This document shows, one piece after another, positions 1-5,919 of a stretch of DNA of 8,775 nt. This DNA comes from Geminicoccaceae bacterium. Lineage in GTDB: Bacteria > Pseudomonadota > Alphaproteobacteria > Geminicoccales > Geminicoccaceae. Position numbers and translations under genes: made by a program. The stretch spans positions 1 through 8,775 of the forward strand of contig JAPJRA010000113.1 in NCBI GenBank assembly GCA_030824835.1, in the 5' to 3' direction. Numbering within the stretch: the first letter of the stretch is position 1; the number at the start of each line of letters is the position of its first letter. The notes under the pieces were generated by a model, which was not told the DNA's origin, made no database searches, and saw only the letters and a program-made list of their open reading frames with translations.

Positions 1-10
1 CCCTTAAGGG
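1..10. repeat. 10-bp perfect palindrome at the left edge
   Basis: CCCTTAAGGG reads the same on both strands. It lies 27 bases downstream of the RepA-like stop codon. It may be a fragment of a longer structure cut by the window edge, a protein-binding site, or chance. No T-run follows in the visible sequence, so it is not called a terminator. Confidence 0.3.
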
Positions 11-37
11 AACCAGACCACGACCTTGCCTCACGAA

Positions 38-1219
38 TCACGACCCTTCCCCGGGCACCAGGGTGCCGTCGGCGAGGCGGTCCACATCGCCGCTTTCGAT
101 CAGTGCACCCAGGGTCTTGGTGAACTTGTCGGTGCAGTGCTTCGGCTGCAGCGGTGGCTTTCCGGCGGCCTGTCGCTGGGTAGCTAGGACCAGGACAAAC
201 GACGATTTGAGCGTCGCTTCGGCGACACCATCCGGGTGCCGATGCGCGAGCTTCCCGAGTTCTCCGAGGAGCGCCTTCTGGACGGCCCCGTGCCCAGGCT
301 TAGGCTTGGCACCCGTGCCAGCAAAACGTTGTCGGGCCTTGCTGGCCATTGCTGTGTCGAGGTCGCCGAGCTGCAGCTCGCACAGGTCGATCGGCCGGCC
401 GCGCACATCATTGCCGGCGGTAAACGGCTTCAGCGTGAATGCGAAGAGCGGGACGTGCACAGGTCCACGGTTGGCCTTGTCGACGTGCACGACACGCGAC
501 CCGTCCTCGCGCTCCTCGACGCGCCACCACACCATGCACGCGTCGGCCAGAACTAGGTGTCCTCGTGGACCGTTATGGTCAGCCTTCCCCTCGTGATGAG
601 CCCAGAAAATTGTAGCGCCGGTTTCGGCTGCAATACGTTCGCCGACCATGCGCAGCATGCCTAGGCCTTCGTCGTCCTCCTTGCTGCCGCCGAGGGCAGC
701 GGCGACCGTGTCGACCACGATACCACGAAGGGTCTTGCCAGTTGCTGCCGCGAGGGCCTTGGCTTGGCAGATGATGTGGGCAGCAATGTCCTCACTCATC
801 CGCGCTCCGGGCAGCTTAAGCAGGCCGATTGGAAGCGCTCCAAGCTCGAGGCGATCGCGGAGGGCGGCAAGCCGATCCTCGGCGTCGTCCGGTCGTTCAA
901 AGGCGACGTACAAGACAGCGCCGGCCTCGGCGTCGTGATTGAACCAACGGCCCGATGCCAAGCCGACCGCGACACTGGTCATCAAGTAGGTCTTTCCAGA
1001 GCCGCCGCGGCCATAGATCAAGACCATAGTGCCACGTGGCAGGACGTTCTCAATCAGCCCGAACACCTCACGGCTGAGCGCCATTTGCCCAAGCAGGACG
1101 AATGGCGGCAGCTCTGGTGTGAGCGGTCGTGGAGTACGAACTAGGCCGTTTCTATCCTTCTTCGCCGGTAGGAGAGGCGCCTGATCTTCAGCGAACCCTG
1201 CCGGCACCTGGTACATCAC
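38..1219 (-). CDS. RepA-like RecA-fold ATPase / replicative helicase (AAA_25 type)
   Basis: Predicted ATPase of 393 aa, probably the replicative helicase or helicase-loader partner of the neighbouring primase. Residues 70-77 form a Walker A motif (GRGGSGKT), and GIVVD at 166-170 is a Walker B strand ending in Asp170. WAHHEGK at 206-212, followed by PRGHLVLADA, matches the sensor-like HH-x-GK and RG-x-x-x-x-x-D region usual in RepA/AAA_25 proteins. The core covers about residues 40-265. The C-terminal ~100 residues look like a small helical, perhaps winged-helix, domain. The start is GTG at 1219, overlapping the primase stop as GTGA, or the adjacent ATG at 1216, overlapping as TGATG; translational coupling is likely either way. 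The family call rests on motifs; helicase activity is inferred from the primase neighbour and element context. Confidence 0.85.
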   Translation of the reverse strand: MMYQVPAGFAEDQAPLLPAKKDRNGLVRTPRPLTPELPPFVLLGQMALSREVFGLIENVLPRGTMVLIYGRGGSGKTYLMTSVAVGLASGRWFNHDAEAGAVLYVAFERPDDAEDRLAALRDRLELGALPIGLLKLPGARMSEDIAAHIICQAKALAAATGKTLRGIVVDTVAAALGGSKEDDEGLGMLRMVGERIAAETGATIFWAHHEGKADHNGPRGHLVLADACMVWWRVEEREDGSRVVHVDKANRGPVHVPLFAFTLKPFTAGNDVRGRPIDLCELQLGDLDTAMASKARQRFAGTGAKPKPGHGAVQKALLGELGKLAHRHPDGVAEATLKSSFVLVLATQRQAAGKPPLQPKHCTDKFTKTLGALIESGDVDRLADGTLVPGEGS

Positions 1220-2160
1220 GCTGCCCCAACCAGGGTGAGGAGCCGTTCGTTGGGGTCCTTAGAATCGATGGCGCGCAGCACCGCCGCGCGTCGGCCATCT
1301 TCACGTAGCCGGTCGGCAAGCTCGTGCGCGGCGCGCCGGCCGACGTCATCGGCGTCAGCGAACAGCGTAACCTTCGAGAATCGCCGCGGGATCACGAGTC
1401 GGGCCATGTTGCCGGCGTTGAGCGCAGCCCAGCAGGGCAGCCCGGTAAGGGCATGAACTGCTAAGGCGTCCTCGACCCCCTCCGCGATCGCCAGCTCGTC
1501 GCCGTCGGCCCAGAACAGCCGCGAAGCATTGGCTTTTGTCGGGCCCAGGCCGCGGCGCTCAATCTTCTCACCGCTAACGGTAAGGCGGATGCGCCAGATG
1601 CCGACGACATACCCGGTCTGGTGGCAGTTCACCGGTGCGAGGATCGCCGGCGCGCGGCGGAGCAACCTCCCGTCGCCGACGCTATCAAGGAACGGGCAGG
1701 CGGGATGGAAGCGGAGTGTTTCCGGCCAGCTGCTGAATCCGCGGCCCGTGAGATAGATGCGGCCGGGCAGGTGGTCGTCGTCAGCATCAAGCGGACGAAC
1801 AGAACGCCAAGCTTCCTGCGCTGTTTCCCGGTTGCGGGCGGTGGCGAGTTCATGACCCGGCTGGGGTAGGTGTCGGACCCGCACCGGCCCCGGGTCGCTT
1901 CCGACTAGGCCCCTGAGTTGCTGTGCGGCGCCGGCAAGGTCGAGCCCCTCGATGGCGGCAATGAAGTCGATCGCGTCGCCGGACGTATTGCAGCCGAAAC
2001 AGCGCCAGTCCTGCCGATTTGTGTCGAGGCGAAACGATGGCGTCCTGTCGGCGTGAAACGGGCAGCAGCCCCACAGCTCGTGGCCACGGCGCTTGAGCCG
2101 TACGTAGCGGGCAACGAGGTCGACGATGTCGATCCGCGCCTTGAGCTTGGCTAGCTGCAC
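1216..2160 (-). CDS. CHC2 zinc-finger / Toprim DNA primase of the element
   Basis: A 314-aa DnaG-type primase that would make RNA primers for replication of the element. The N-terminus carries a CHC2 zinc-binding domain with ligands Cys33, His36, Cys54 and Cys57 (CPFH, then CFGC). A linker of about 90 residues follows. The catalytic Toprim fold comes next: the acidic AEGVEDAL motif with Glu227 at 226-233, and FADADDVGRRAA at 267-278 with the DAD metal-binding residues. It is much shorter than chromosomal DnaG (about 600 aa) and lacks a DnaB-interaction C-terminus, as usual for phage and plasmid primases; the helicase function seems to sit in the overlapping downstream gene. The start is GTG at 2160, four bases after the stop of the upstream HTH gene and without a clear Shine-Dalgarno, which suggests coupled translation. 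Confidence 0.9.
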   Translation of the reverse strand: MQLAKLKARIDIVDLVARYVRLKRRGHELWGCCPFHADRTPSFRLDTNRQDWRCFGCNTSGDAIDFIAAIEGLDLAGAAQQLRGLVGSDPGPVRVRHLPQPGHELATARNRETAQEAWRSVRPLDADDDHLPGRIYLTGRGFSSWPETLRFHPACPFLDSVGDGRLLRRAPAILAPVNCHQTGYVVGIWRIRLTVSGEKIERRGLGPTKANASRLFWADGDELAIAEGVEDALAVHALTGLPCWAALNAGNMARLVIPRRFSKVTLFADADDVGRRAAHELADRLREDGRRAAVLRAIDSKDPNERLLTLVGAA

Positions 2161-2164
2161 AGAA

Positions 2165-2404
2165 CTATGCCGCCTGGCCCGAGGTCAGCTTGGCATAATG
2201 TTCTCGCAGGCGCTGTTTCGACGCAATCCAGATGCCACCGATCTTGCCCGCAGGAATCATCCGCTTCTCAAGCAGGTAGTGGGTCCGCCGCGGCGTGGAT
2301 CCAATCTCATTGGCGATGGCGGCGACACCTTCGAGCTTGTCACTAGCTACCGAATTAGACTGATCGGTCACCTGACATGAGGTGTCTTCTCTGGCGTTGA
2401 CCAT
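2165..2404 (-). CDS. AlpA/excisionase-like small HTH DNA-binding protein
   Basis: A 79-aa protein whose residues from about 26 (LEGVAAIANEIGSTPRR) to about 70 form a MerR/excisionase-type winged helix-turn-helix. The pattern GxxAIAxxxGxTPRxxxxLLE, then IPAGKIGGIWIAS, then a closing helix is typical of small HTH proteins in proteobacterial islands. AlpA-like proteins regulate integrase or act as excisionase; which applies here is not shown. The ATG at 2404 is preferred over one 24 bases upstream because GGAG stands 8 bases before it (2413-2416) and it follows the upstream stop by 4 bases, whereas the longer form would overlap that gene by 20 bases. The first ~25 residues are polar and probably disordered. 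Directly followed by the primase gene. Confidence 0.78.
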   Translation of the reverse strand: MVNAREDTSCQVTDQSNSVASDKLEGVAAIANEIGSTPRRTHYLLEKRMIPAGKIGGIWIASKQRLREHYAKLTSGQAA

Positions 2405-2408
2405 GCGT

Positions 2409-2912
2409 TTAGCTCCGGAGCTTGGCAAACAGTGTAGAAAGATTGATGACCAAAAAACTCGGGGAATTAACGGTCATGTCCTGATGAAGAACATCCTGAG
2501 CAACATTGTCTAACGCGTCGACTTTAAGTACGAACCATGGAGCGCCACTGCTCTCTCCCATTTGAATCCACATGAAGATTTTGTCACGACCAAATGTAGC
2601 TTCGGATACGTAATCAGTAGAATCATGCTTTTGAAGGCATTGTAGGTTATGCAGCTCGCGGGCAGCTTTAACAATACCATCAGAAACACCGATCGGAATA
2701 CGCCACCGCACTAACTCTAAGGCTATCGCGGCCCAAAAGACTTCAGTCTCTTCATACTTTCTACTCTTGCCGGCGCCGGTGTGAATGTTTCCGATCGGGC
2801 GCAATATGCCCGCGAGAGTCCAGTGCCGCAACTGGCGGGCAAGCCCTTCGAGGTCTCCGTCTGGCAAGATCGGCGCCAGCCGACTAGCCAATTGCTTCAC
2901 CGTAAGTACCAT
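2409..2912 (-). CDS. MerR-like HTH protein, probable element regulator
   Basis: A 167-aa protein not assigned to a named family. Residues 1-35 (TVKQLASRLAP, then GLARQLRHWTLAGILRPIG) look like a MerR-type winged helix: a first helix, a turn, and an arginine-rich recognition segment. KSRKYEETEVFWAAIALELVRW at about 49-70 matches the MerR wing followed by a helix. The C-terminal ~90 residues have no motif I recognise and may bind a ligand or form a dimer. Its base composition is visibly AT-richer than both neighbours. It is the first gene of the minus-strand operon and lies back to back with the integrase, the usual place for a repressor or activator controlling both directions. No good Shine-Dalgarno precedes the ATG at 2912. 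The regulatory role is inferred from fold and position. Confidence 0.65.
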   Translation of the reverse strand: MVLTVKQLASRLAPILPDGDLEGLARQLRHWTLAGILRPIGNIHTGAGKSRKYEETEVFWAAIALELVRWRIPIGVSDGIVKAARELHNLQCLQKHDSTDYVSEATFGRDKIFMWIQMGESSGAPWFVLKVDALDNVAQDVLHQDMTVNSPSFLVINLSTLFAKLRS

Positions 2913-3001
2913 AAGTCAACAAATGGAACATCAAATGTCCGGTGTCAAGCGGCAGCTATCGTCGCCTTGCATGCGCAGCCAATTGGACGCATCAAAGAGC
3001 C
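2913..3001. promoter_or_regulatory. Divergent control region between element regulator and integrase
   Basis: These 89 bases separate the start codons of the minus-strand operon and the + strand integrase, so promoters for both must lie here or just inside the genes. CAAATG occurs twice, 12 bp apart (2920-2925 and 2932-2937), and GTCAA occurs at 2915-2919 and 2944-2948. An imperfect inverted repeat (GGAACAT, then ATGTCC) spans about 2926-2940. On the minus strand, TTGACA at 2948-2943 matches a consensus -35 box, but no good -10 box stands at the right distance. These are candidate operator or excisionase sites only. Confidence 0.4.
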
Positions 3002-4189
3002 ATGGCCTCTGTTCGCAAACGTATTTGGACCTCTAAAGGCCGCCTGCACTCGGCGTGGGTCTGCGACTACGCCGATGCCGAGGGAAAGCGCCGGCTCAAG
3101 ACCTTTGAGACAAAGAAGAAGGCTGACGCATGGCTCGTGCAGGCCGGACACCAGATAGCCAACGGCACGCATACCCCGGATCGGGAAGCTGTGACGGTAG
3201 CCGCGGCAGGCGCTGCATGGCTCCGGCGCTGTGAAGCCGAGCGGCTCGAGGCTTCTACCCTGCGCCAGTACGATGGCCATCTGAAGCACCACATCGGGCC
3301 TGCGCTTGGATCGGTGAAGCTATCCCGCCTGACCACGCCGCAGGTCGCAAAATTCGCCGACGACATGCTGCGGGACCACTCCCGGCCTCTGACTCGCAAA
3401 GTTCTGGTCTCGCTACGCGCGTTGTTGAAGTCCGCCCAGCGTCAGGGGCTGGTCGCACAGAACGTGGCGACAGCGGTACGCATCGGTGCTCAGGGTCGGC
3501 ACACCGAGAAGATCGATATCCTGGCGCCCGACGAGGTCCGAAAGCTCCTGGCCGCAGCGACGGGACGCTTCCGCCCTTTCCTGCTGGTGGCGATCTTCAC
3601 CGGCCTGCGAGCCAGTGAGCTGCGGGGCCTTCGCTGGGTCGACGTGGACTTTGAGTCCAACAAGCTGACCGTGAGCCAGCGTGCCGACGAAAACGGCGTG
3701 ATCGGTAGCCCCAAGTCGTCGGCATCACGGCGTACGCTGCCGATGCCTCCACTGGTGAGCGCCGCGTTGCGGACATGGGCGGCCGAGTGCCCCGCGGGCG
3801 TGGCCGGCTTGGTGTTCCCAAACGGTGCGGGCCGACCTGAGAGCCTGGCCAATCTGCAGAACCGCCTATGGGGTCCACTGCAGATCGCGTGCGGGCTGAC
3901 GGACCTGCGCCCAGACAAGGCCGGCAAGCTGGTGATCCGCCCACGCTATGGCCTGCATGTGCTGCGCCACTTCTATGCCAGCTGGCTGATCCACCAGGGA
4001 TTTGCCCCGAAGCGGGTTCAGAGCTACATGGGCCACGCCACGATCAAGCTTACGCTCGACACCTATGGTCACCTGTGGCCGGATGACGCGGCTGACGTCG
4101 AGCGGCTGGCAGAGGCCGAAACCGCCCTTCTGCAACCGCCGCTGATCCTGGAAGCGACAAGCGTGCAACATGACGATGTAAGTACTTGA
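3002..4189 (+). CDS. int: Tyrosine site-specific recombinase (integrase) of the element
   Basis: A 395-aa phage-type integrase expected to recombine the element with the tRNA-Phe 3' end. The order is an N-terminal arm-type DNA-binding domain (about 1-60; starts MASVRKRIW), a SAM-like core-binding domain (about 65-160), and the catalytic domain (about 172-375). All catalytic residues are visible: Arg203 in TGLRASEL, Lys238 in SPKSSASRR, His319 and Arg322 in HVLRHFYASWL, His345 in MGHATI, and nucleophile Tyr355 in TLDTYGHLW. The length is normal for the P4/lambda-like family. The ATG at 3002 is chosen because the arm domain begins there; the 20 residues that a GTG at 2942 would add resemble nothing. 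The stop lies 20 bases before the tRNA-Phe-derived attachment site. No strong Shine-Dalgarno is seen. Confidence 0.95.
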   Translation: MASVRKRIWTSKGRLHSAWVCDYADAEGKRRLKTFETKKKADAWLVQAGHQIANGTHTPDREAVTVAAAGAAWLRRCEAERLEASTLRQYDGHLKHHIGPALGSVKLSRLTTPQVAKFADDMLRDHSRPLTRKVLVSLRALLKSAQRQGLVAQNVATAVRIGAQGRHTEKIDILAPDEVRKLLAAATGRFRPFLLVAIFTGLRASELRGLRWVDVDFESNKLTVSQRADENGVIGSPKSSASRRTLPMPPLVSAALRTWAAECPAGVAGLVFPNGAGRPESLANLQNRLWGPLQIACGLTDLRPDKAGKLVIRPRYGLHVLRHFYASWLIHQGFAPKRVQSYMGHATIKLTLDTYGHLWPDDAADVERLAEAETALLQPPLILEATSVQHDDVST

Positions 4190-4209
4190 AATTGCAAGGC
4201 AGAGATGAA

Positions 4210-4256
4210 GACTGAAAATCCGCGTGTCGGTGGTTCAAATCCGCCCCTGGGCACCA
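4210..4256 (+). other. Attachment site: 3' part of tRNA-Phe(GAA), CCA included
   Basis: The sequence matches tRNA-Phe from base 30 to the CCA end. It has the anticodon loop CTGAAAA (anticodon GAA at 4214-4216), the 3' anticodon strand TCCGC, a 5-base variable loop, a T arm GGTGG/TTCAAAT/CCGCC that pairs fully (one G-T), the acceptor 3' strand CCTGGGC, discriminator A and CCA. The D arm and the 5' acceptor half are absent: bases 4208-4209 no longer pair with the 3' anticodon strand. It is therefore a truncated copy, not a working tRNA. Placed 20 bases after the integrase stop, it is best read as the att duplication, with the complete gene at the far (left) end of the element. Confidence 0.88.
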
Positions 4257-4298
4257 TCTCCCCCGGTTCAGTCCGAAGTTCCTGGTGCATCAGACACC

Positions 4299-4326
4299 GA
4301 CGCCCGGACGAGAACATCCGGGCGTC
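4299..4326. terminator. Strong hairpin between the att site and rpsU
   Basis: A perfect 10-bp inverted repeat, GACGCCCGGA at 4299-4308 and TCCGGGCGTC at 4317-4326, encloses an 8-base loop. It lies 42 bases after the tRNA-Phe end and 22 bases after the rpsU stop, so it could stop transcripts from both sides. Neither side has a proper T-run, so intrinsic termination is not certain. Before the element arrived it probably ended the tRNA-Phe transcript (inference). Confidence 0.6.
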
Positions 4327-4348
4327 ACGGTAGTCCGTTCGAGCCGTT

Positions 4349-4564
4349 CTAGAGCTCGTCGCGCTCGGCCCGCTTGCGCAGCAGCTTGCGATACCGCCTG
4401 ACCGCCTCGGCCTTCTCACGCGCCCGCCGCTCGGACGGCTTCTCGTAGTGCCGGCGCATGCGCATCTCGCGATAGAGCCCCTCGCGCTGCATCTTCTTCT
4501 TCAGCGCGCGGAGCGCCTGATCGACATTGTTGTCACGAACCTGAACTTCGACGATGGTCCTCAC
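4349..4564 (-). CDS. rpsU: 30S ribosomal protein S21 (bS21)
   Basis: Component of the small ribosomal subunit located near the anti-Shine-Dalgarno end of 16S rRNA. The 71-aa product contains [37 protein letters not shown] and a very basic C-terminus ending RKRAERDEL, the alphaproteobacterial bS21 pattern. The whole reading frame could start at 4678, but the first ~38 residues of that form are not S21-like. GTG at 4564 gives the normal family length. It has no well-spaced Shine-Dalgarno; the only purine-rich stretch (GGAG, then GAGG) overlaps or follows the start, so the exact start is unsure. It is divergent from def and the COQ9-family gene. Confidence 0.93.
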   Translation of the reverse strand: MRTIVEVQVRDNNVDQALRALKKKMQREGLYREMRMRRHYEKPSERRAREKAEAVRRYRKLLRKRAERDEL

Positions 4565-4702
4565 TCCGGAGCTGGTGAAAACGGGACGACAATACCCGTT
4601 CCCTCGTTTGAAGGCTGCGCTGCCCATAGCACAGGCGGGTAGCGGCGCCAACGGGTTCGACTCGTACTGGCGGAGCATCCGGGAGCAGGATAGAGATCGC
4701 TG
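4565..4702. promoter_or_regulatory. Divergent promoter region rpsU / def, with a leader hairpin
   Basis: These 138 bases lie between divergent starts, so promoters for rpsU (minus) and def (plus) are expected. I could not pick convincing -35/-10 pairs. In the rpsU direction a 6-bp perfect hairpin (AACGGG at 4600-4595 and CCCGTT at 4585-4580, 9-base loop) is followed by a short T-run and ends 15 bases before the GTG start. In the def direction only weak Shine-Dalgarno-like purines (AGGA at 4687-4690, AGAG at 4692-4695) are present. Confidence 0.45.
4580..4600 (-). promoter_or_regulatory. Hairpin in the rpsU leader, possible attenuator or autoregulatory site
   Basis: On the minus strand, AACGGG pairs perfectly with CCCGTT across a 9-base loop, and the 3' arm runs into TTTT. 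The stem is short (6 bp) and ends 15 bases before the rpsU GTG. Ribosomal protein genes often carry leader structures for feedback control; that this is one is only a suggestion. Confidence 0.3.
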
Positions 4703-5245
4703 ATGAGTGTGCGTCCGCTAGCCCTGCTGGGCCAACCTATCCTGCTTCAGTCCGCGGTGCCGGTCGATGACGTGGCCAATCCTCGGGTGCAGAGCCTGAT
4801 CGACGACATGGTCGAGACGATGCGTGCCGCCGATGGTATCGGCCTCGCCGCACCACAGGTCCACGAGTCGCTGCGGATTATCGTCGCCATGGAGATCGAC
4901 GACCGGGCAGCACGCGAGGCGGGGAGGGCACGCGTGCTGGTCAACCCCGAGCTTACGCCGATCGGTGACGCGATGGAGCTCGCATTCGAGGGCTGCCTAT
5001 CGATCCCTGATCTACGCGGCATGGTGCCACGCTTCCAGAAGGTGGCCTACCAGGCGCTGGACCGCGCCGGCGCGGCGATCTCGGGCGAGGCCAGCGGCTT
5101 ATTCGCCCGCGTGCTCCAGCACGAAGTGGATCATCTCGACGGTGTCTTGTACCTTTCCCGGATGGCCGATCTGCGGCAACTTGCCTTCACCAGTGAGCTG
5201 GCACATCTGACTTCCTGGCTGCAGCAGGTGGGAGAACCCGTGTGA
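4703..5245 (+). CDS. def: Peptide deformylase
   Basis: Metalloenzyme of the cytosol that removes the formyl group from the N-terminal formyl-methionine of new proteins. All three family motifs are present: motif 1 GIGLAAPQV at 45-53, motif 2 EGCLSIP at 96-102 with metal ligand Cys98, and motif 3 QHEVDHLDG at 139-147 with ligands His140 and His144 and catalytic Glu141. The length, 180 aa, is normal. The ATG at 4703 has only weak upstream purines. The gene heads a pair whose second member, a COQ9-family gene, starts inside its stop codon (GTGA overlap at 5242-5245), so the two are probably co-transcribed and translationally coupled. It is divergent from rpsU. Many alphaproteobacteria carry more than one def copy, so this may be a paralogue. 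Confidence 0.95.
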   Translation: MSVRPLALLGQPILLQSAVPVDDVANPRVQSLIDDMVETMRAADGIGLAAPQVHESLRIIVAMEIDDRAAREAGRARVLVNPELTPIGDAMELAFEGCLSIPDLRGMVPRFQKVAYQALDRAGAAISGEASGLFARVLQHEVDHLDGVLYLSRMADLRQLAFTSELAHLTSWLQQVGEPV

Positions 5246-5895
5246 GCGACGCCCTGGTGGATCGCCGCGCCCTCAAGGACCGCGTGCTCGAGGCGGCTTT
5301 GTTGCACGCCGCGTTCGACGGCTGGAGTCGGCGCACGCTGGTCAATGCGGCTGCCGATGCCGATCTCGATTCCGCCGCGGCGCGACGGCTCTTTCCGCGT
5401 GGCGGCGACAGCCTGCTTGCTTGGCTCGACGACTGGGCCGATCGGCGGATGCAGGAGGCGGTGGCCGGGCAGGATCTGCAACGCCTGCCGGTGCGGCGCC
5501 GGATCTCCCTGCTGGTGCGGACCCGGCTGGAGTTGCTGACGCCGCACCGTGAGGCTATGCGGCGTGCGGCCATCGCCCGCGGCATGCCCGGAAACGTCAT
5601 GGGTGCGGGACGTGCGCTCTGGGGAACGGTCGATCTGATGTGGCGGCTGGCAGGGCTAGGCGGCGAGCCGAGCGAAGGCCTCAGCTACTATTCCCGACGC
5701 GCCACCTTGGCCGGTGTGCTCGGGGCAAGCTTTCTCTACTGGCTCGACGACCGCTCGCTGGACTGTGCCGAGAGCTGGGCCTTCGTCGACCGGCGCATCG
5801 AGGACGTGATGCGCTTCGGCCGGGCCCGGACCGGGATCGAGCGCTGGTCGGGATGGCTGACCGGACGCGCCGGAGCGCCCGCAGCGCCGCGCTGA
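5242..5895 (+). CDS. COQ9-family protein (rpsU-divergent family)
   Basis: A 217-aa protein of the COQ9 / diverge_rpsU family. COQ9 is a lipid-binding helper in ubiquinone synthesis that in eukaryotes works with the COQ7 hydroxylase; the bacterial role is less well established. Seen here: an N-terminal TetR-like helical segment (HAAFDGWSRRTL at 22-33, then FPRGG), and the conserved C-terminal COQ9 domain with DLMWRLAG at 131-138, YYSRRATLAGVL at 149-160, YWLDD at 166-170 and WAFVDRRIEDVMRFG at 179-193. The GTG start at 5242 overlaps the def stop and has GGGAG 7 bases upstream. The family is named for being divergent from rpsU; that linkage is kept here with def in between. The tail after ~205 is Ala/Arg-rich. 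It converges on flgH with 24 bases between. Confidence 0.9.
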   Translation: MSDALVDRRALKDRVLEAALLHAAFDGWSRRTLVNAAADADLDSAAARRLFPRGGDSLLAWLDDWADRRMQEAVAGQDLQRLPVRRRISLLVRTRLELLTPHREAMRRAAIARGMPGNVMGAGRALWGTVDLMWRLAGLGGEPSEGLSYYSRRATLAGVLGASFLYWLDDRSLDCAESWAFVDRRIEDVMRFGRARTGIERWSGWLTGRAGAPAAPR

Positions 5896-5914
5896 GCGGT
5901 TTAGGCCGAGCCGC
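5896..5914. terminator. Small hairpin between convergent COQ9-family gene and flgH
   Basis: GCGGTT at 5896-5901 can pair with AGCCGC at 5909-5914 (6 bp, one G-T pair, 7-base loop) in the 24-base gap between the two stop codons. It could act in both directions, but no T-run follows on either strand, so this is a weak call. Confidence 0.3.
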
Positions 5915-5919
5915 ATCAC

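Larger units (their letters stand above)
1..4256. mobile_element. Right-hand part of an element integrated in tRNA-Phe (satellite-, prophage- or island-like)
   Basis: A tyrosine integrase, an excisionase-like HTH protein, a MerR-like regulator, a CHC2/Toprim primase and a RepA-like ATPase lie together and stop at a 47 bp copy of the 3' part of a tRNA-Phe gene, beyond which housekeeping genes begin. That gene set plus a tRNA-derived border is what the sequence shows. Integration into tRNA 3' ends by tyrosine recombinases, leaving a short duplicate at one border, is established for phages, satellites and islands. Seen here are only the integration, control and replication genes; no capsid, terminase, conjugation or defence gene is visible. 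The int-against-regulator/alpA/primase layout is like Gram-negative PICIs, but an integrative plasmid-like island fits too. The left border and cargo are outside the window. Confidence 0.8.

Noticed and set aside
51..66. GGGCACCA-like sequence near the left edge as a second att copy
   Set aside because: Only about 8 bases match the tRNA end, it is inside the coding end of the RepA-like gene and is part of a local GGCACC/GGTGCC repeat.
63..1144. Long + strand reading frames opposite the RepA-like gene
   Set aside because: They are shadows of a high-GC gene on the other strand; the translations show no motif and the minus-strand frame has a clear Walker A and partner gene.
2126..2380. + strand reading frame over the primase start and AlpA-like gene
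   Set aside because: No motif, no ribosome binding site; it lies opposite two supported genes.
2942..3001. Upstream GTG extension of the integrase by 20 residues
   Set aside because: The added residues do not fit the arm domain, and the stretch lies in the control region; the ATG at 3002 gives the normal N-terminus.
4645..4665. GGTTCGACTC resembling a tRNA T-loop
   Set aside because: The flanking bases do not pair as a T stem and no acceptor or anticodon arm follows.
4565..4678. N-terminal extension of rpsU to 4678
   Set aside because: The added 38 residues are unlike any S21, and the region holds the divergent promoter and leader hairpin.
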